Assembly: GCA_000697335.1 (NCBI GenBank)
Contig: JNEM01015570.1
Location: 1 to 11,661, forward strand
Direction: 5' to 3'
Source of the DNA: Conidiobolus incongruus B7586
Lineage: Eukaryota > Entomophthoromycota > Entomophthoromycetes > Entomophthorales > Conidiobolaceae
Length of the DNA stretch: 11,661 bases
Below the pieces are notes generated by a model. The model was not told where the DNA came from and ran no database searches. It saw only the letters and a list, made by a program, of their open reading frames with translations. Each line of letters starts with the position of its first letter. The first letter of the stretch is position 1. A program made the position numbers and the translations under genes. Below are positions 1 through 8,592 of this stretch, piece by piece.

Positions 1-241
1 AATAAAATAGTAAAGTAGCTAATTAACTTTATTTTTAGCTAATAATTTAATATATATCAATGTTAAAGTTAAATATTATATATAATTAAAAAATCTAATA
101 AATATTAATTATTAAGTTTATAAAAAATAAATATATATTTTCAACTATATATTAATATTAAATGAATTAATTTATTATAAATAAAGGAGTATTTTGATTT
201 TTTGTTCTAAAAACTTATGATATTCTAGATAATTCACTTTA

Positions 242-255
242 TAAACCATGGTTTA
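242..255. repeat. 14-bp perfect palindrome
   Basis: TAAACCATGGTTTA reads the same on both strands. It contains four G/C base pairs in a background where they are scarce. It could be a dimeric protein site or a small cruciform. No gene start lies close enough to assign it, and a chance origin is possible. Confidence 0.6.
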
Positions 256-368
256 ATAAGTTTGAAATATTGAAACCATCCAACTTTCTTAAATAAACCC
301 CCCTCTCTATTTTTAATAATTTTAACTTTATTCTTTCTTTATTTTTTACTTATTTTTTTTTGGTTTTT

Positions 369-416
369 TTGCCTAATATTTTTTATTCTTTTACAGGATT
401 CCTCCCAATTAGGCAA
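369..416. repeat. 9-bp inverted repeat in a pyrimidine-rich island
   Basis: TTGCCTAAT (369-377) is matched by its exact complement ATTAGGCAA (408-416), with 30 bases between. It sits at the end of a strongly strand-asymmetric C/T tract (about 298-396) that ends in ttttacag, like a fungal 3' splice site. No exon is recognisable on either side, so the splice reading is only a resemblance. Confidence 0.45.
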
Positions 417-1315
417 GTTTAAACCCCAATATAAATATCAAAATAAAATTATTATATTTTTTTATTAATTTTATTTGATTAAATCAATAAAATAATATTT
501 ATTAAATTATTTAAATATAAAATTATATTAAAATAAAATTATAATATAATATAAAAGGTTTTTTTTAAAATAAATATATTTTATTAAATTCAAAAAAAAT
601 AAAATTCCAATATTATTTCAATAGAATTGTATTTAAAACTTAATCTTATTATTAATATAATTTATATTTTATTTAATTTATATTGATATATTAATTATTA
701 ATTTTTGAACAATTATATCCAAAAATTTATTTTAATTATTTATTACCAAAATAAGCTATATTGGTGAAAATTCTATATTTCATTAATATTGAATCAAATA
801 AACTAAATTAACTTAATAAATTTATTATTTTAAAAATATATTATTATAAGACAATATATAAAATTGAATAATATTATTTATTCAATTTATTTCATCCAAT
901 AAAAAAAATTTTTTTTTAGTAAATAATCAATAAAAAAAATTAATAATAATATTTAATAATTAAAATTAATTTTTAACGGAATAATATTTAAAATTCATTA
1001 ATTTTAATGGATAAAAAAATTTTATTATAATTTTTACATTAAAGAAAATATTAGATTACCATAATATTATTATTATATTCGCTCTATTGACTAAATTTGG
1101 AAATTTTTATTAAGATATGTGACATAAATTAATTATAATATTATTTAACTATATTTCATTATTTTTTAGAAAAGAAAAAAAAATATATTGAAAATAAAAA
1201 GATTTCTATATAATATAATTAAAATAATTGATTTATATATAAAGTAATAAAAAATAAATAAATAACAAAATTATATTAAAATTTATAATCTTATTAACTT
1301 ATCTTTAAAATTAAT

Positions 1316-1528
1316 TTATAGGTCATAATCCCAAAATTTAATTGAGATTATAACTGTGACCACTTTGTACAACAATGGAGTTACAGACCAATTGATTGTA
1401 GTCAAAGCGATGGAAATTAATGGATAATTTAAGGTTGGGAGATTATTAAATATAATAATAGGTGGTTGAATTAGATGGCCACAATTGAGAGGGTTACAAA
1501 TTTGTGGTTGGGTGATTGTAATGATCAA
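1316..1528 (-). pseudogene. possible N-terminal relic of the zinc-finger gene
   Basis: This is an open frame of 70 codons with no ATG; the codon at the aligned start is TTG. It lies about 390 bases beyond the stop of the intact zinc-finger gene, on the same strand. Its translation carries QPPI then NLPTL, where the intact protein has QPRI (23-26) then NLPSL (27-31). Next comes a gapless stretch in which I42, L44, I47, P53, K57 and I63 of the intact protein are matched at a constant offset of two residues. Its first residues (IIT.ITQ) also resemble the start of the pseudogene at 8081 (MTIITQ). The zinc-binding cysteines are not present and the frame closes just where finger 1 should be. I see the shared motifs; common origin is inference. 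The alternative is a chance open frame, since base identity in the gapless block is only moderately above the AT-rich background. Confidence 0.4.
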
Positions 1529-1846
1529 AATAATGCGATATTCAACTCAAGTCCCAATATTTAGTTAGTTTAGAGTAAAATATAACAGAATGTAATATTT
1601 AATATACCTAGACTTAGAATAAATCATAATCCAAATTACATAATCAACCTTGCGTAATTTTGTGATTTTAATTAAACTCAACCAATATTTCATAGAATAT
1701 TTAATCTTATGATTTAATGAAATAATATTTTTTTTAAAGTTGTATTAAAAATTTTTAAAAAATTAAACATATGGTTATTTATAAATATGTTATATTAATT
1801 AATATAGCGTTAAAATAGTAATTGAAGTTATTAATATTTTAAATAA

Positions 1847-1862
1847 ATATATATATATATAT
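1847..1862. repeat. (AT)8 microsatellite
   Basis: Sixteen bases of uninterrupted AT dinucleotide lie between the zinc-finger gene and the possible relic at 1316-1528. Confidence 0.8.
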
Positions 1863-1898
1863 TAAAATAAAATATTTTTTAAACATATTTAATTTATA

Positions 1899-1904
1899 TT
1901 TATT
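1899..1904 (-). terminator. possible polyadenylation signal AATAAA
   Basis: On the minus strand AATAAA occurs 13 bases past the TAA stop of the zinc-finger gene. The position is plausible for 3' end formation, but this word is common in DNA of this composition, so it is weak evidence alone. Confidence 0.35.
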
Positions 1905-1917
1905 AAATTTAATCATT

Positions 1918-2550
1918 TTAATCGTTCAAAGATCTTTCATAAACTAGCTTTTGTGATGGTAATCTCAAAGGGGAAGTAGGCCTTAATAAACAGTCTACAT
2001 TGCTCAGCAGTGGGTGATTCCTAATATGTGAATAATTCGACGATGGTGATGCAATATTAGGTATCGTACTCTTGTCTTGGTCAGGATCCGAAAGTAAAGA
2101 GTTAATAGATATCGTTGAGTCCTTAGGTGATGGAGATTTTAACTCGGTTCTACGATGATCAATATTAGATACTTTAATTTCAGTGCTCATCTCCAAATTG
2201 GACATACGTTTCCTCTTACATTTCAAACTCTCCTGATGTCTCGTCAAAATATCTTTTCGGGTGAATTTCTTACCACAAATTTCACACTCATGAGGTTTAT
2301 CACCAGTATGGGCTCTTTGATGTCTCAGTAGTGAATTTTTGCGATTGAAGGTCCTCGTGCAAATAGTACAAGGGAACATTTTAATCCAAGCGGGGGATTT
2401 TTTGGAACTTATTGGTTTTAGATTAATTTCTGACATGTTGGGAGAGGGTAAGCTATGAAGGGATGGTAGATTGATTCTAGGTTGTGAAGAATTTGTTGAT
2501 GGATGATCAGTTAGAGTATGCTTTATAGAATAATTATTATAAGCCATCAT
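1918..2550 (-). CDS. two-finger C2H2/C2HC zinc-finger protein, probable transcription factor
   Basis: This is a complete 210-codon frame, ATG to TAA, without visible introns. Finger 1 is a canonical C2H2 (C61, C64, H77, H81; F68 and L74 in the core). A TGDKPH linker of the TGEKP class joins it to finger 2, whose ligands are C89, C92, H105 and C111, so the last ligand is Cys five residues after His (C2HC). A basic KRKR (112-115) follows and could act as a nuclear signal. By the usual helix code, finger 1 has R(-1), N2, S3, R6 and finger 2 has R(-1), D2, I3, R6, suggesting G-containing subsites (inference). The N-terminus holds INLPSLHSLPS (26-36) and MSEINLKP (39-46). The Ser/Pro-rich tail holds ISINSLLSD (147-155), the kind of short hydrophobic motif used for co-factor contact in fungal regulators. 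A likely role is nuclear, sequence-specific DNA binding; target genes are unknown. The first of two adjacent ATG codons was taken. A paralogous pseudogene at 8081-8592 conserves the N-terminal motifs and both fingers, which supports the gene being real. Confidence 0.92.
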   Translation of the reverse strand: MMAYNNYSIKHTLTDHPSTNSSQPRINLPSLHSLPSPNMSEINLKPISSKKSPAWIKMFPCTICTRTFNRKNSLLRHQRAHTGDKPHECEICGKKFTRKDILTRHQESLKCKRKRMSNLEMSTEIKVSNIDHRRTELKSPSPKDSTISINSLLSDPDQDKSTIPNIASPSSNYSHIRNHPLLSNVDCLLRPTSPLRLPSQKLVYERSLND

Positions 2551-2665
2551 TATTTGGATTGAATGATATTGAATATAAATATACTTGATATAAATCTAAA
2601 AAGTACTGATACAAAACAATATAACCAAGTCAACAATTTACAATAACTCGTAGGGTATCTACTTC

Positions 2666-2673
2666 TATATATA
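2666..2673 (-). promoter_or_regulatory. TATA-box candidate
   Basis: On the minus strand GGTATATATAG lies about 120 bases before the ATG of the zinc-finger gene. The G/C bases bordering TATATATA make it stand out from the general AT background. The distance would give a 5' leader of some tens of bases. The word TATGGTAT overlapping it also occurs before the paralogous pseudogene (7993-8000). Confidence 0.45.
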
Positions 2674-2760
2674 CCATACATTGATCATCTAATAAATCTA
2701 TGTGAAACGTAGCTCCGTCCCCATTACTCACTACGACCAGTAATTATTATTAATGTAACA

Positions 2761-2800
2761 CATTCCAATCATTCCAATTGCCAGGATTCCTTTTCATTCT
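2761..2800. promoter_or_regulatory. tandem CATTCCAAT pair plus CATTCT
   Basis: CATTCCAAT occurs twice head to tail (2761-2769, 2770-2778) and CATTCT follows at 2795-2800. CATTCY is the recognition word of TEA/ATTS factors (AbaA, Tec1, TEAD), which often bind paired sites; the pair also carries two CCAAT words. It lies roughly 210-250 bases before the zinc-finger ATG. The repeats are seen; binding by a TEA or CCAAT factor is inference. Confidence 0.45.
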
Positions 2801-2850
2801 CATGATTTTTTTGCATAGTGTATTCAATTTGCATTATGATATAAATGAAA

Positions 2851-5019
2851 AATATGTTACCTGAGCCCAATTTAGTATTATACACGGAATTAAAGTACTC
2901 AATATTTTTAATTGGTTATTTAGTTGAAAATTTTTAATATTGATATCATAATTAGATGTTTTTAAGGTGATAAATATAATATATTTTTGAAAAATTAAGT
3001 AAATTGAAGTAGTATTTTCATCAGATTAACAATGTGTTTTATTTTTATTATCTAAACACGCTACGAAAATACAATATATGTATGTATAATAACCAATTTT
3101 ACCAATTATGTAGACTTTGAACTGTATAGTGAATTATAAAATAATATAACAGAATATTCTATTAAAGAAGAAAATGATTAAACATTTAATTTATCTAAAC
3201 AACAGGAAGTTTAAATTCATATTTATAAATTGAAAAATTTATTAAATATATATTTTAATTAGTAAAATATAAATAACAATGCTATATCGCTATAATGTGA
3301 AAGATTACATTTAACATACCATACAAATTTTATGTTAAACAAACATTTCAATCAGTGAAGATTTTAATCCAACCAGTATTTATCATCAAGTTTATCAATT
3401 CAATATTTTCACTTTCAATCAAATTGGTAGAATATTTAAATTCCATTGTAATAAGAAAAATTTTTGAATCTAGGCTATTATTAAATTCAAGAAATTGTCA
3501 AGGTTATTTACATAATTCTAATATATAAAGTGTCAGGAAACAGTTAGAATAATTGATAATATAATTCAATGTACTGAATAGCATATGAATACGAATTGGA
3601 TTATGTTGATGTATAATTCAATTTATATAAATTAATAATGTTGAAAATAATTGCATATTTGATTTCTCTATCAAATATAAGTTAAAAATTGGCTCATCAA
3701 CAAACTAGAATTGCTTTATGTTAAATATAATTATTTCAATTATAAATTTTCAAAAATTATGACCAGAAAAAACTTTTTTCAGTATATCCGAAGTTAATTA
3801 CACAAATTGAACCATATTTAACTATCTAAAAACAAACAATCGCCACCAAATTATCAATCATTAAATGATTAATTTTCAATCCACTGAGATCATGTTTGTT
3901 TATCAATTATTAGACTTTATTCTGAGCTTAAATCTAAGACATTGACAAAGCCCTATTCTTCAAAGTGATTCATGCAAAGTTGATCACTGAATAAGTGTAG
4001 AAAAACAAGATAATGCTGGTTTTTTATTATTACTAATCATTAAGGTTTTAATTAGCGTGTGAATAGATGAATATAGAAAATCATATAATTCAAATAATTT
4101 GAGGTTTTATAAAATAAATATTCCTATTTTTTTCCTAATTCTTCATTTAAATAGAATTTTTTTAAATTATATTTAATATGAAAATAAAAAATTATAGTAT
4201 CATTTTATATTATTATATCAAATTTTTTGCTATGCTTTTTTAAATAATTAAAGTTATTCAAAATTATTAATTAATACATTGAATTTTATTTTAAAATATT
4301 TATTTCGGAGATAAAAAAATGGATGTAAAATTATTGTGGTAGGTGTTTGTGCATCTATATTTTATTTGTGGCTGGTAGTATCAATTAATACCATAATTTG
4401 ATACATAAACTTATAAGATTACTGAATCAAAGATATTTTGTTATTAAATGAGTTTGATTTGTTATTTTACGAATTGTAATATACATTTTATACTTTATTA
4501 AATCTTTAATTAGAAAATATAAACTTAAGATAATTGATTAATTTATTGGATATATATTAATTTTATAATGAAATGAATTGAATATTTTAGCCTACTTCCA
4601 AAAATACATGGTAATTTAATATGATATTTGCGTTTTTTAATAATCAGCATATAACTTCTGTTCATAGTAAAAAAAATTAAATAAATTAAAATAAAATTTA
4701 AAAAATTAATGAATATTACAGGGTTCTCTTCTCAGATATATATTGTTTACACAAACTCTGATCAATGTAAGACAATATTTTTAATTTGAAAGTATAATTC
4801 ATTTTATATTAGTTTTACAAATATAATACTTTGAAAGGTTTCAAATTATATCTGATAAAATTTTCAAATTTGATTGTCAAAGTTTTCACATTTCAAGTTA
4901 TTTCAACTACCTAAATACTTTAAAATTTTGATATACATATATATAATAATTGTATCTAATAATTTTATCATTAGTAGAATATAGCTAAATATTTAATATA
5001 TCACTTTACTATCATTATA
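2851..5019. other. gene-free stretch between the zinc-finger gene and the transposon
   Basis: No intact gene was found. The part from about 3250 to 4120 is less monotonous than pure spacer and may hold very old decayed sequence. Short resemblances to the zinc-finger gene near 3838-4015 (plus) and 4290-4395 (minus) need too many gaps to call. A TTTGAAA-GG-TTTCAAA palindrome lies at 4830-4845. No tRNA or other RNA gene was recognised. Confidence 0.5.
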
Positions 5020-5951
5020 ATGAATATTTCAACAATTGGCCAATTTACCTGTGAAACATCTAAGTCATTATCAATTAATACTAGGAATCAAAATATTGCA
5101 GTTCATTTAAAAGGTTAAGATTCATAAATTATTGCAAAGCTCTATTCATGTCATCGAGTAACAGTCAAATGTCTAATTAAAACTTACCTTACAGAAGGTA
5201 GAATTGAGACAATGAAACGTGGAAAATCAAAGAAAAGAATTTTGAAAGAGATACATACTAACTCTATTAAATCATATATTGAAGATAATATTTCAATCAC
5301 CTTGAATAAAATCCGTCAAAAGTTGGAAGTGGAATAAGGGATATCCCCTGCAATTAGTACAGTTAATAAACCAATAGGTGAAATAAATTAATAAATCCAG
5401 GGGCTTTCTTGTCAACCAATAAAGTAGAATTCATCTGAGTTAATCCAAGGACGAATTGACTATGCCCACTGTTTAGTTAAATATATCACTGAAAGAAACC
5501 CAGATAATATAATTTTTGTTGATGAAGCTGGATTCCAAGTTAGTATGCGAGCTAAAACAGGAAAAGCGCCTAAAGGACAAAAGGCTATTGAGATTGTGGA
5601 TCGAATTAAGCATAAAAATACCTCTGTAGCAGCTATTATTAGTAGGTCAGGACCAATATTATTTAAGCATCAGGACTTTTTATTTGAAAAAATATCATTT
5701 TTTGTATTCACATTTATCACTTTCCTAAATATCTCAGAAGTCGAAATATTGTTGAGGCAATAATAATGGAAAACATAGGTTTTCATAAATATGAATACAC
5801 TCAACGTCTAATTGAGAATTATAATTATATATTAGATTTTATCCTAAATTATTCACCTTTTTTAAAACCTATTGAAAATAAATTTTCTCAATGGAAGTAT
5901 ATTGTAAAAACTTTAAAGTGTAACATTAAATATAAGTTATATGAATATTAA
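5020..5951 (+). mobile_element. dead IS630/Tc1-mariner (DD34E) transposase
   Basis: This is a degenerate DNA transposon gene. Translated in one frame from the ATG at 5020 it shows a helix-turn-helix-like part (about 5089-5190), then TEGRIE, a basic segment, and ITLNKIRQKLEVE with a family-typical linker. The catalytic core follows: FVDEAGF (first Asp at 5521-5523), GKAPKGQKA and NTSVAAIISRSG. The core then continues in another frame as MENIGFH, NYSPFLKPIEN and KFSQWK. The Glu of PIEN (5874-5876) is separated by 34 residues from the second catalytic position, as in DD34E elements, but that position is Glu (GAA, 5769-5771) instead of the expected Asp. In-frame stops occur at 5116, 5125, 5335, 5389, 5392 and 5425, with a frameshift between about 5670 and 5710. 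Total span is near the usual 300-340 residues; the extreme C-terminus is short or lost. No convincing terminal inverted repeats were found. It is an inactive relic, probably old. Confidence 0.9.
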
Positions 5952-6894
5952 TTTTCAGATTAGGAAATACTGTGCAAAAATTATGTAAATTATAATAATT
6001 ATTACAAGTATTTTGATAGTAAAGCCACTTCCATGATATTATTGGATATTGTCATCACTCTTGATTCATTTATATACTACAAAACCTTATTAGTCATCCA
6101 TAGCCTTTATCTCAATATTGATGAACTTTAACCCCTTAAAAAGTGAGTCATAATTCATGAATTACCTTTGATATATAATTTTAGTTACAAGCATTATAAT
6201 AAAAAAAATCCTTTTTTCAATACAAATCCATCAATCATCTGAACCTTTAAATTATTACTTATTAACTAGTAATTAAGTCAGGAACCAAGATAATATTAAA
6301 TCTTTGAAATATTTAATTTGTGATATTGTTGATATTTATGATATACAAGCAATCTAATTTCTAATTTAAATATTCTTTCCTTTTGGTATATCCAATAAGT
6401 ATAACATCCAACTTTTTACCCAATTTTTGGCATTGAGTCAAAATTTACTATGAATATAATTTGAAATATGAAATTATTGATCAAAGAGAGAACAAATAAA
6501 TATCAAACTGATTTAATATAAATCGAATCAAAATAAAGAGTATTATTATTCTAATTGAACTAATTATATATATTTTAAAACTAGAAGAGAAAAAGAATAT
6601 TTATAATATTATATAGTTAAAATATATTAAAATACTCAGATTTTATATATTATTTAGAAATATATGGTGAATTATGGAATAATAATATTGATAACCATAG
6701 TTGTCAGAGAAAATAGGCTTTTAAAGTTTAGACAAGTAATCACCAGTGGTAAACAATAGTTTACTATAAAATTAAGGGAAATTAATAAGGCTTACCAAAT
6801 TATTTGAAAATGGCTTATTGCAAATAAAGTAAATACTCAATACTTTTACTTAAAAACTGAATATTTTTGAAATGAAGATATTGGGATGAGTTTA
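5952..6894. other. AT-rich gene-free stretch after the transposase
   Basis: It probably includes the unrecognisable 3' part of the transposon. No coding signal was seen. A short hairpin, GTAAAC-AATA-GTTTAC, lies at 6749-6764. Confidence 0.5.
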
Positions 6895-7080
6895 TTAAAT
6901 GATAGGTTTTACCAGTTCATGAAATAAGATATCTCCAATGTGACTTCTTGAATCAATATGGTAATCTGAGTGTAAGTGTGGTGGTAAATACCAATATAGT
7001 GCAGAGGAAGACTTAATATAAGAGTAGCGTGACACGGAACGTGGTACTATAACGTGGCTATAGCGTGCAAATGTAAACAA
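6895..7080 (-). pseudogene. weak candidate N-terminal relic of the zinc-finger gene
   Basis: This is an open frame of 61 codons in a GC-richer island, with TTG and not ATG at the aligned start. Compared with the intact zinc-finger protein, the order and spacing of short matches is kept: YS at residues 7-8 in both, SS near 21-25, LPPHLHS against LPSLHS, I-D against I42-N43, and V-K against I56-K57. The frame closes where the first zinc-binding Cys would be. Each match is short and several gaps are needed, so this could equally be a chance frame shaped by the repeated CGTG words at 7028-7067, which it overlaps. Confidence 0.25.
7028..7067. promoter_or_regulatory. four CGTG words at helical-like spacing
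   Basis: CGTG occurs at 7028, 7040, 7053 and 7064, so spaced 12, 13 and 11 bases; two of the copies lie within AACGTGG. Such G/C-containing words are rare in this background. CGTG is a half-site core for bHLH-type factors. No intact gene begins nearby, so any regulatory role is unassigned. Confidence 0.35.
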
Positions 7081-7105
7081 AGTTTAATTAAGCTTCGAAC
7101 TGGGA

Positions 7106-7117
7106 TGAGTCACCAAT
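7106..7117. promoter_or_regulatory. TGAGTCA next to CCAAT
   Basis: TGAGTCA (7106-7112, the AP-1/Gcn4 bZIP core) directly abuts CCAAT (7113-7117). CCAATATA also occurs at 6991 and 7143, and CCAAT at 6935. The words are exact; whether they work is inference. Confidence 0.3.
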
Positions 7118-8080
7118 ATATTAAGATTTATATCAGGTAGTGCCAATATACTGTAATATTGATAGGATGTAGTTTCAATCTTAGAAATAGTAAAAAAAAT
7201 AAGGAATAGTAAGAATTGAGAAGAAAAGAAGAACCTGGTTTATTAAATAATTCAATGTTATTTATAGAATTAATTTAGCTATAAAAGTATAAATTAATCA
7301 TATAATTTATAGTTAATTGAATTATATGAAAGTATATATAAGAATTTAGAGAACTAGTCTCTTAACACTGAGTTTCTTAAGTGATTAACAAGGTTATTCC
7401 CTATGAATACAAATCAATTTAATTCCCTAATTTAAAAATACCTTATATAAGTAATGAAATAATTAATTCATTATTGATCAAAATAGGATTAATTATAAAA
7501 ATTTGATAAAAGTGAATATTATAATAATCTATATATTGATATAAATTTTATCAGGATTGTATAATGGATTAGCTTGAAAATATTTCAATTTTATTATTTA
7601 TATTCCATCCATAGATATTGGTAGCAAATATTAAATATTTAATTCAAAGCTGATTTCAATTATATTTAATATACATAGTTAATCTAGTTTAATAATCATT
7701 GAAATAAATAATAGAACATAATCTTTACATATATAATATTGATAATACAAATATAGACATTACATTCCAACTTACCAAGAAATAACATCAACTTTATCAA
7801 AATATGCTTGATAAATGATATTCATAGACTCAATATAAAATACCTATTATAATTAATTATCCAAATTTCTCCATTTGAATAAATTAATAGGTATAAAAAT
7901 TCAATCAAAAACTTTATCACGGATAATATGGAAAAATGATAGTATTTAATTTGGGGTTAAAATTAATTTTTGTCTAATAAGATATAAATAATATGGTATT
8001 GATGAAGGTATGTGGGTATTCAATTTATAAACTTTAAATTGAACATATAGGTTCTTTAACACTATTGTAAATATATACGA
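7118..8080. other. AT-rich spacer upstream of the zinc-finger pseudogene
   Basis: No gene was recognised. AGATTTATATCAGGTA (about 7125-7140) nearly matches AGATTTATATCAAGTA in the intact gene's upstream region (minus strand, about 2592-2607). TATGGTAT at 7993-8000 matches the word over the intact gene's TATA box. A hairpin with 9-bp arms, TTCAATTTA and TAAATTGAA, lies at 8019-8043. These may be remains of a copied promoter. Confidence 0.4.
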
Positions 8081-8592
8081 ATGTCAAATATGACGATTAT
8101 TACCCAATTCTCAAGTAGTTTAAGTTCAAAGCCAGAAATCGATTTACCATCTATCTTCCACTTACAAAATCTTAACATGTCTGAGATTATTCTGCCGCCA
8201 ATTTTGAAGAGAAATTTATCAAAAACCTCTCGCAACTTTTTTAATGTACCATATGTTGGAGATCTTTCAACCATAAGAGCTCGCTATTGCGCCATATGAG
8301 GATTCACACTGACGATAAGCCATACTCGTGTGACATATGCTGCAAAAGTTTTGGTAGGAAGGATATTGGGTCAAGATAAAAGGAGGGTGTTAAGTGTATG
8401 AGGAAGAGAATGTTCATTGAGGCTTATAACGATTACAAACTATCTAAATTGCCATATACCAGAAGTGGGTCTAAAATTTCTATTGAGTGGTTATTGTCTG
8501 ATGAGTGTGATTTGTCAGACTGTGAAATGTCTTCAACATCTAGTGAATTTACAAATCATTCATTAATGTACATTATCAACAATTTTTCATAA
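8081..8592 (+). pseudogene. zinc-finger pseudogene, paralogue of the gene at 1918-2550
   Basis: This copy is recently dead and in opposite orientation to the intact one. The N-terminal frame aligns gaplessly over SSKPEIDLPSI...NMSEIILPPI with residues 21-47 of the intact protein, 16 of 27 identical. The frame is then lost just before finger 1. In the next frame finger 1 is complete (CTIC, 8245-8256; [14 protein letters not shown], to 8307), followed by [12 protein letters not shown] and [10 protein letters not shown] of finger 2. The codon for the finger-2 His is replaced by TAA (8377-8379), after which VKCMRKRM and a tail with ISIEWLLSD and TNH-S match the intact ISINSLLSD and RNHP. So there are one net -1 (or +2) frameshift near 8237-8244 and one stop. 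The N-terminal start may be the ATG at 8081 or at 8090. Only a product ending at 8299 without fingers, or an internal fragment from 8398, could be translated. Assembly error could explain the frameshift but hardly the stop. Confidence 0.93.

Larger units (their letters stand above)
1..1315. other. AT-rich gene-free stretch
   Basis: No reading frame with coding character was found on either strand; stops are dense in all frames. Most of it is low-complexity A/T sequence, including an A8T9 tract at 901-917. The only compositionally different part is a C/T-rich island at about 240-420, listed separately. Confidence 0.7.
1529..1917. other. AT-rich spacer downstream of the zinc-finger gene
   Basis: No coding signal was seen. 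It includes a pure AT dinucleotide run at 1847-1862 and, nearest the gene, the likely 3' processing region of the minus-strand zinc-finger transcript. Confidence 0.6.
2551..2850 (-). promoter_or_regulatory. upstream region of the zinc-finger gene
   Basis: This is more complex in sequence and richer in G/C than the flanks, as expected of a promoter. It contains a TATA-box candidate (2666-2673), a GC-richer patch around 2705-2740 with GGGGAC on the gene's strand, and the CATTCY cluster at 2761-2800. The extent is judged by composition only. Confidence 0.5.

Noticed and set aside
4290-4395. Minus-strand patch with a faint match to the N-terminal motif of the zinc-finger protein
   Set aside because: The alignment needs insertions between almost every matching residue and is not distinguishable from chance.
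5545-5951. Two separate small proteins at 5545-5763 and 5766-5951
   Set aside because: They are fragments of one decayed DD34E transposase in two frames; the similarity runs upstream of both.
4839-6466. Terminal inverted repeats for the transposon (TTTCAAATTATAT at 4839-4851 and its complement at 6454-6466)
   Set aside because: A 13-base match between two long AT-rich flanks is expected by chance about as often as not, and it is not extended or bordered by a clear TA duplication.
7090-7105. TTCGAAC resembling a tRNA T-loop at about 7095-7101
   Set aside because: No acceptor stem, D arm or anticodon arm can be formed around it.
8231-8250. Programmed -1 frameshift at the T6 run just before finger 1 of the 8081 copy
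   Set aside because: A -1 slip on TTT TTT lands directly on TAA before the first Cys codon, and a further stop replaces the finger-2 His, so recoding would not restore the protein.
8062-8274. 70-codon minus-strand open frame
   Set aside because: It lies antisense to the N-terminal part of the zinc-finger pseudogene, whose plus-strand frame has clear similarity to the intact protein.
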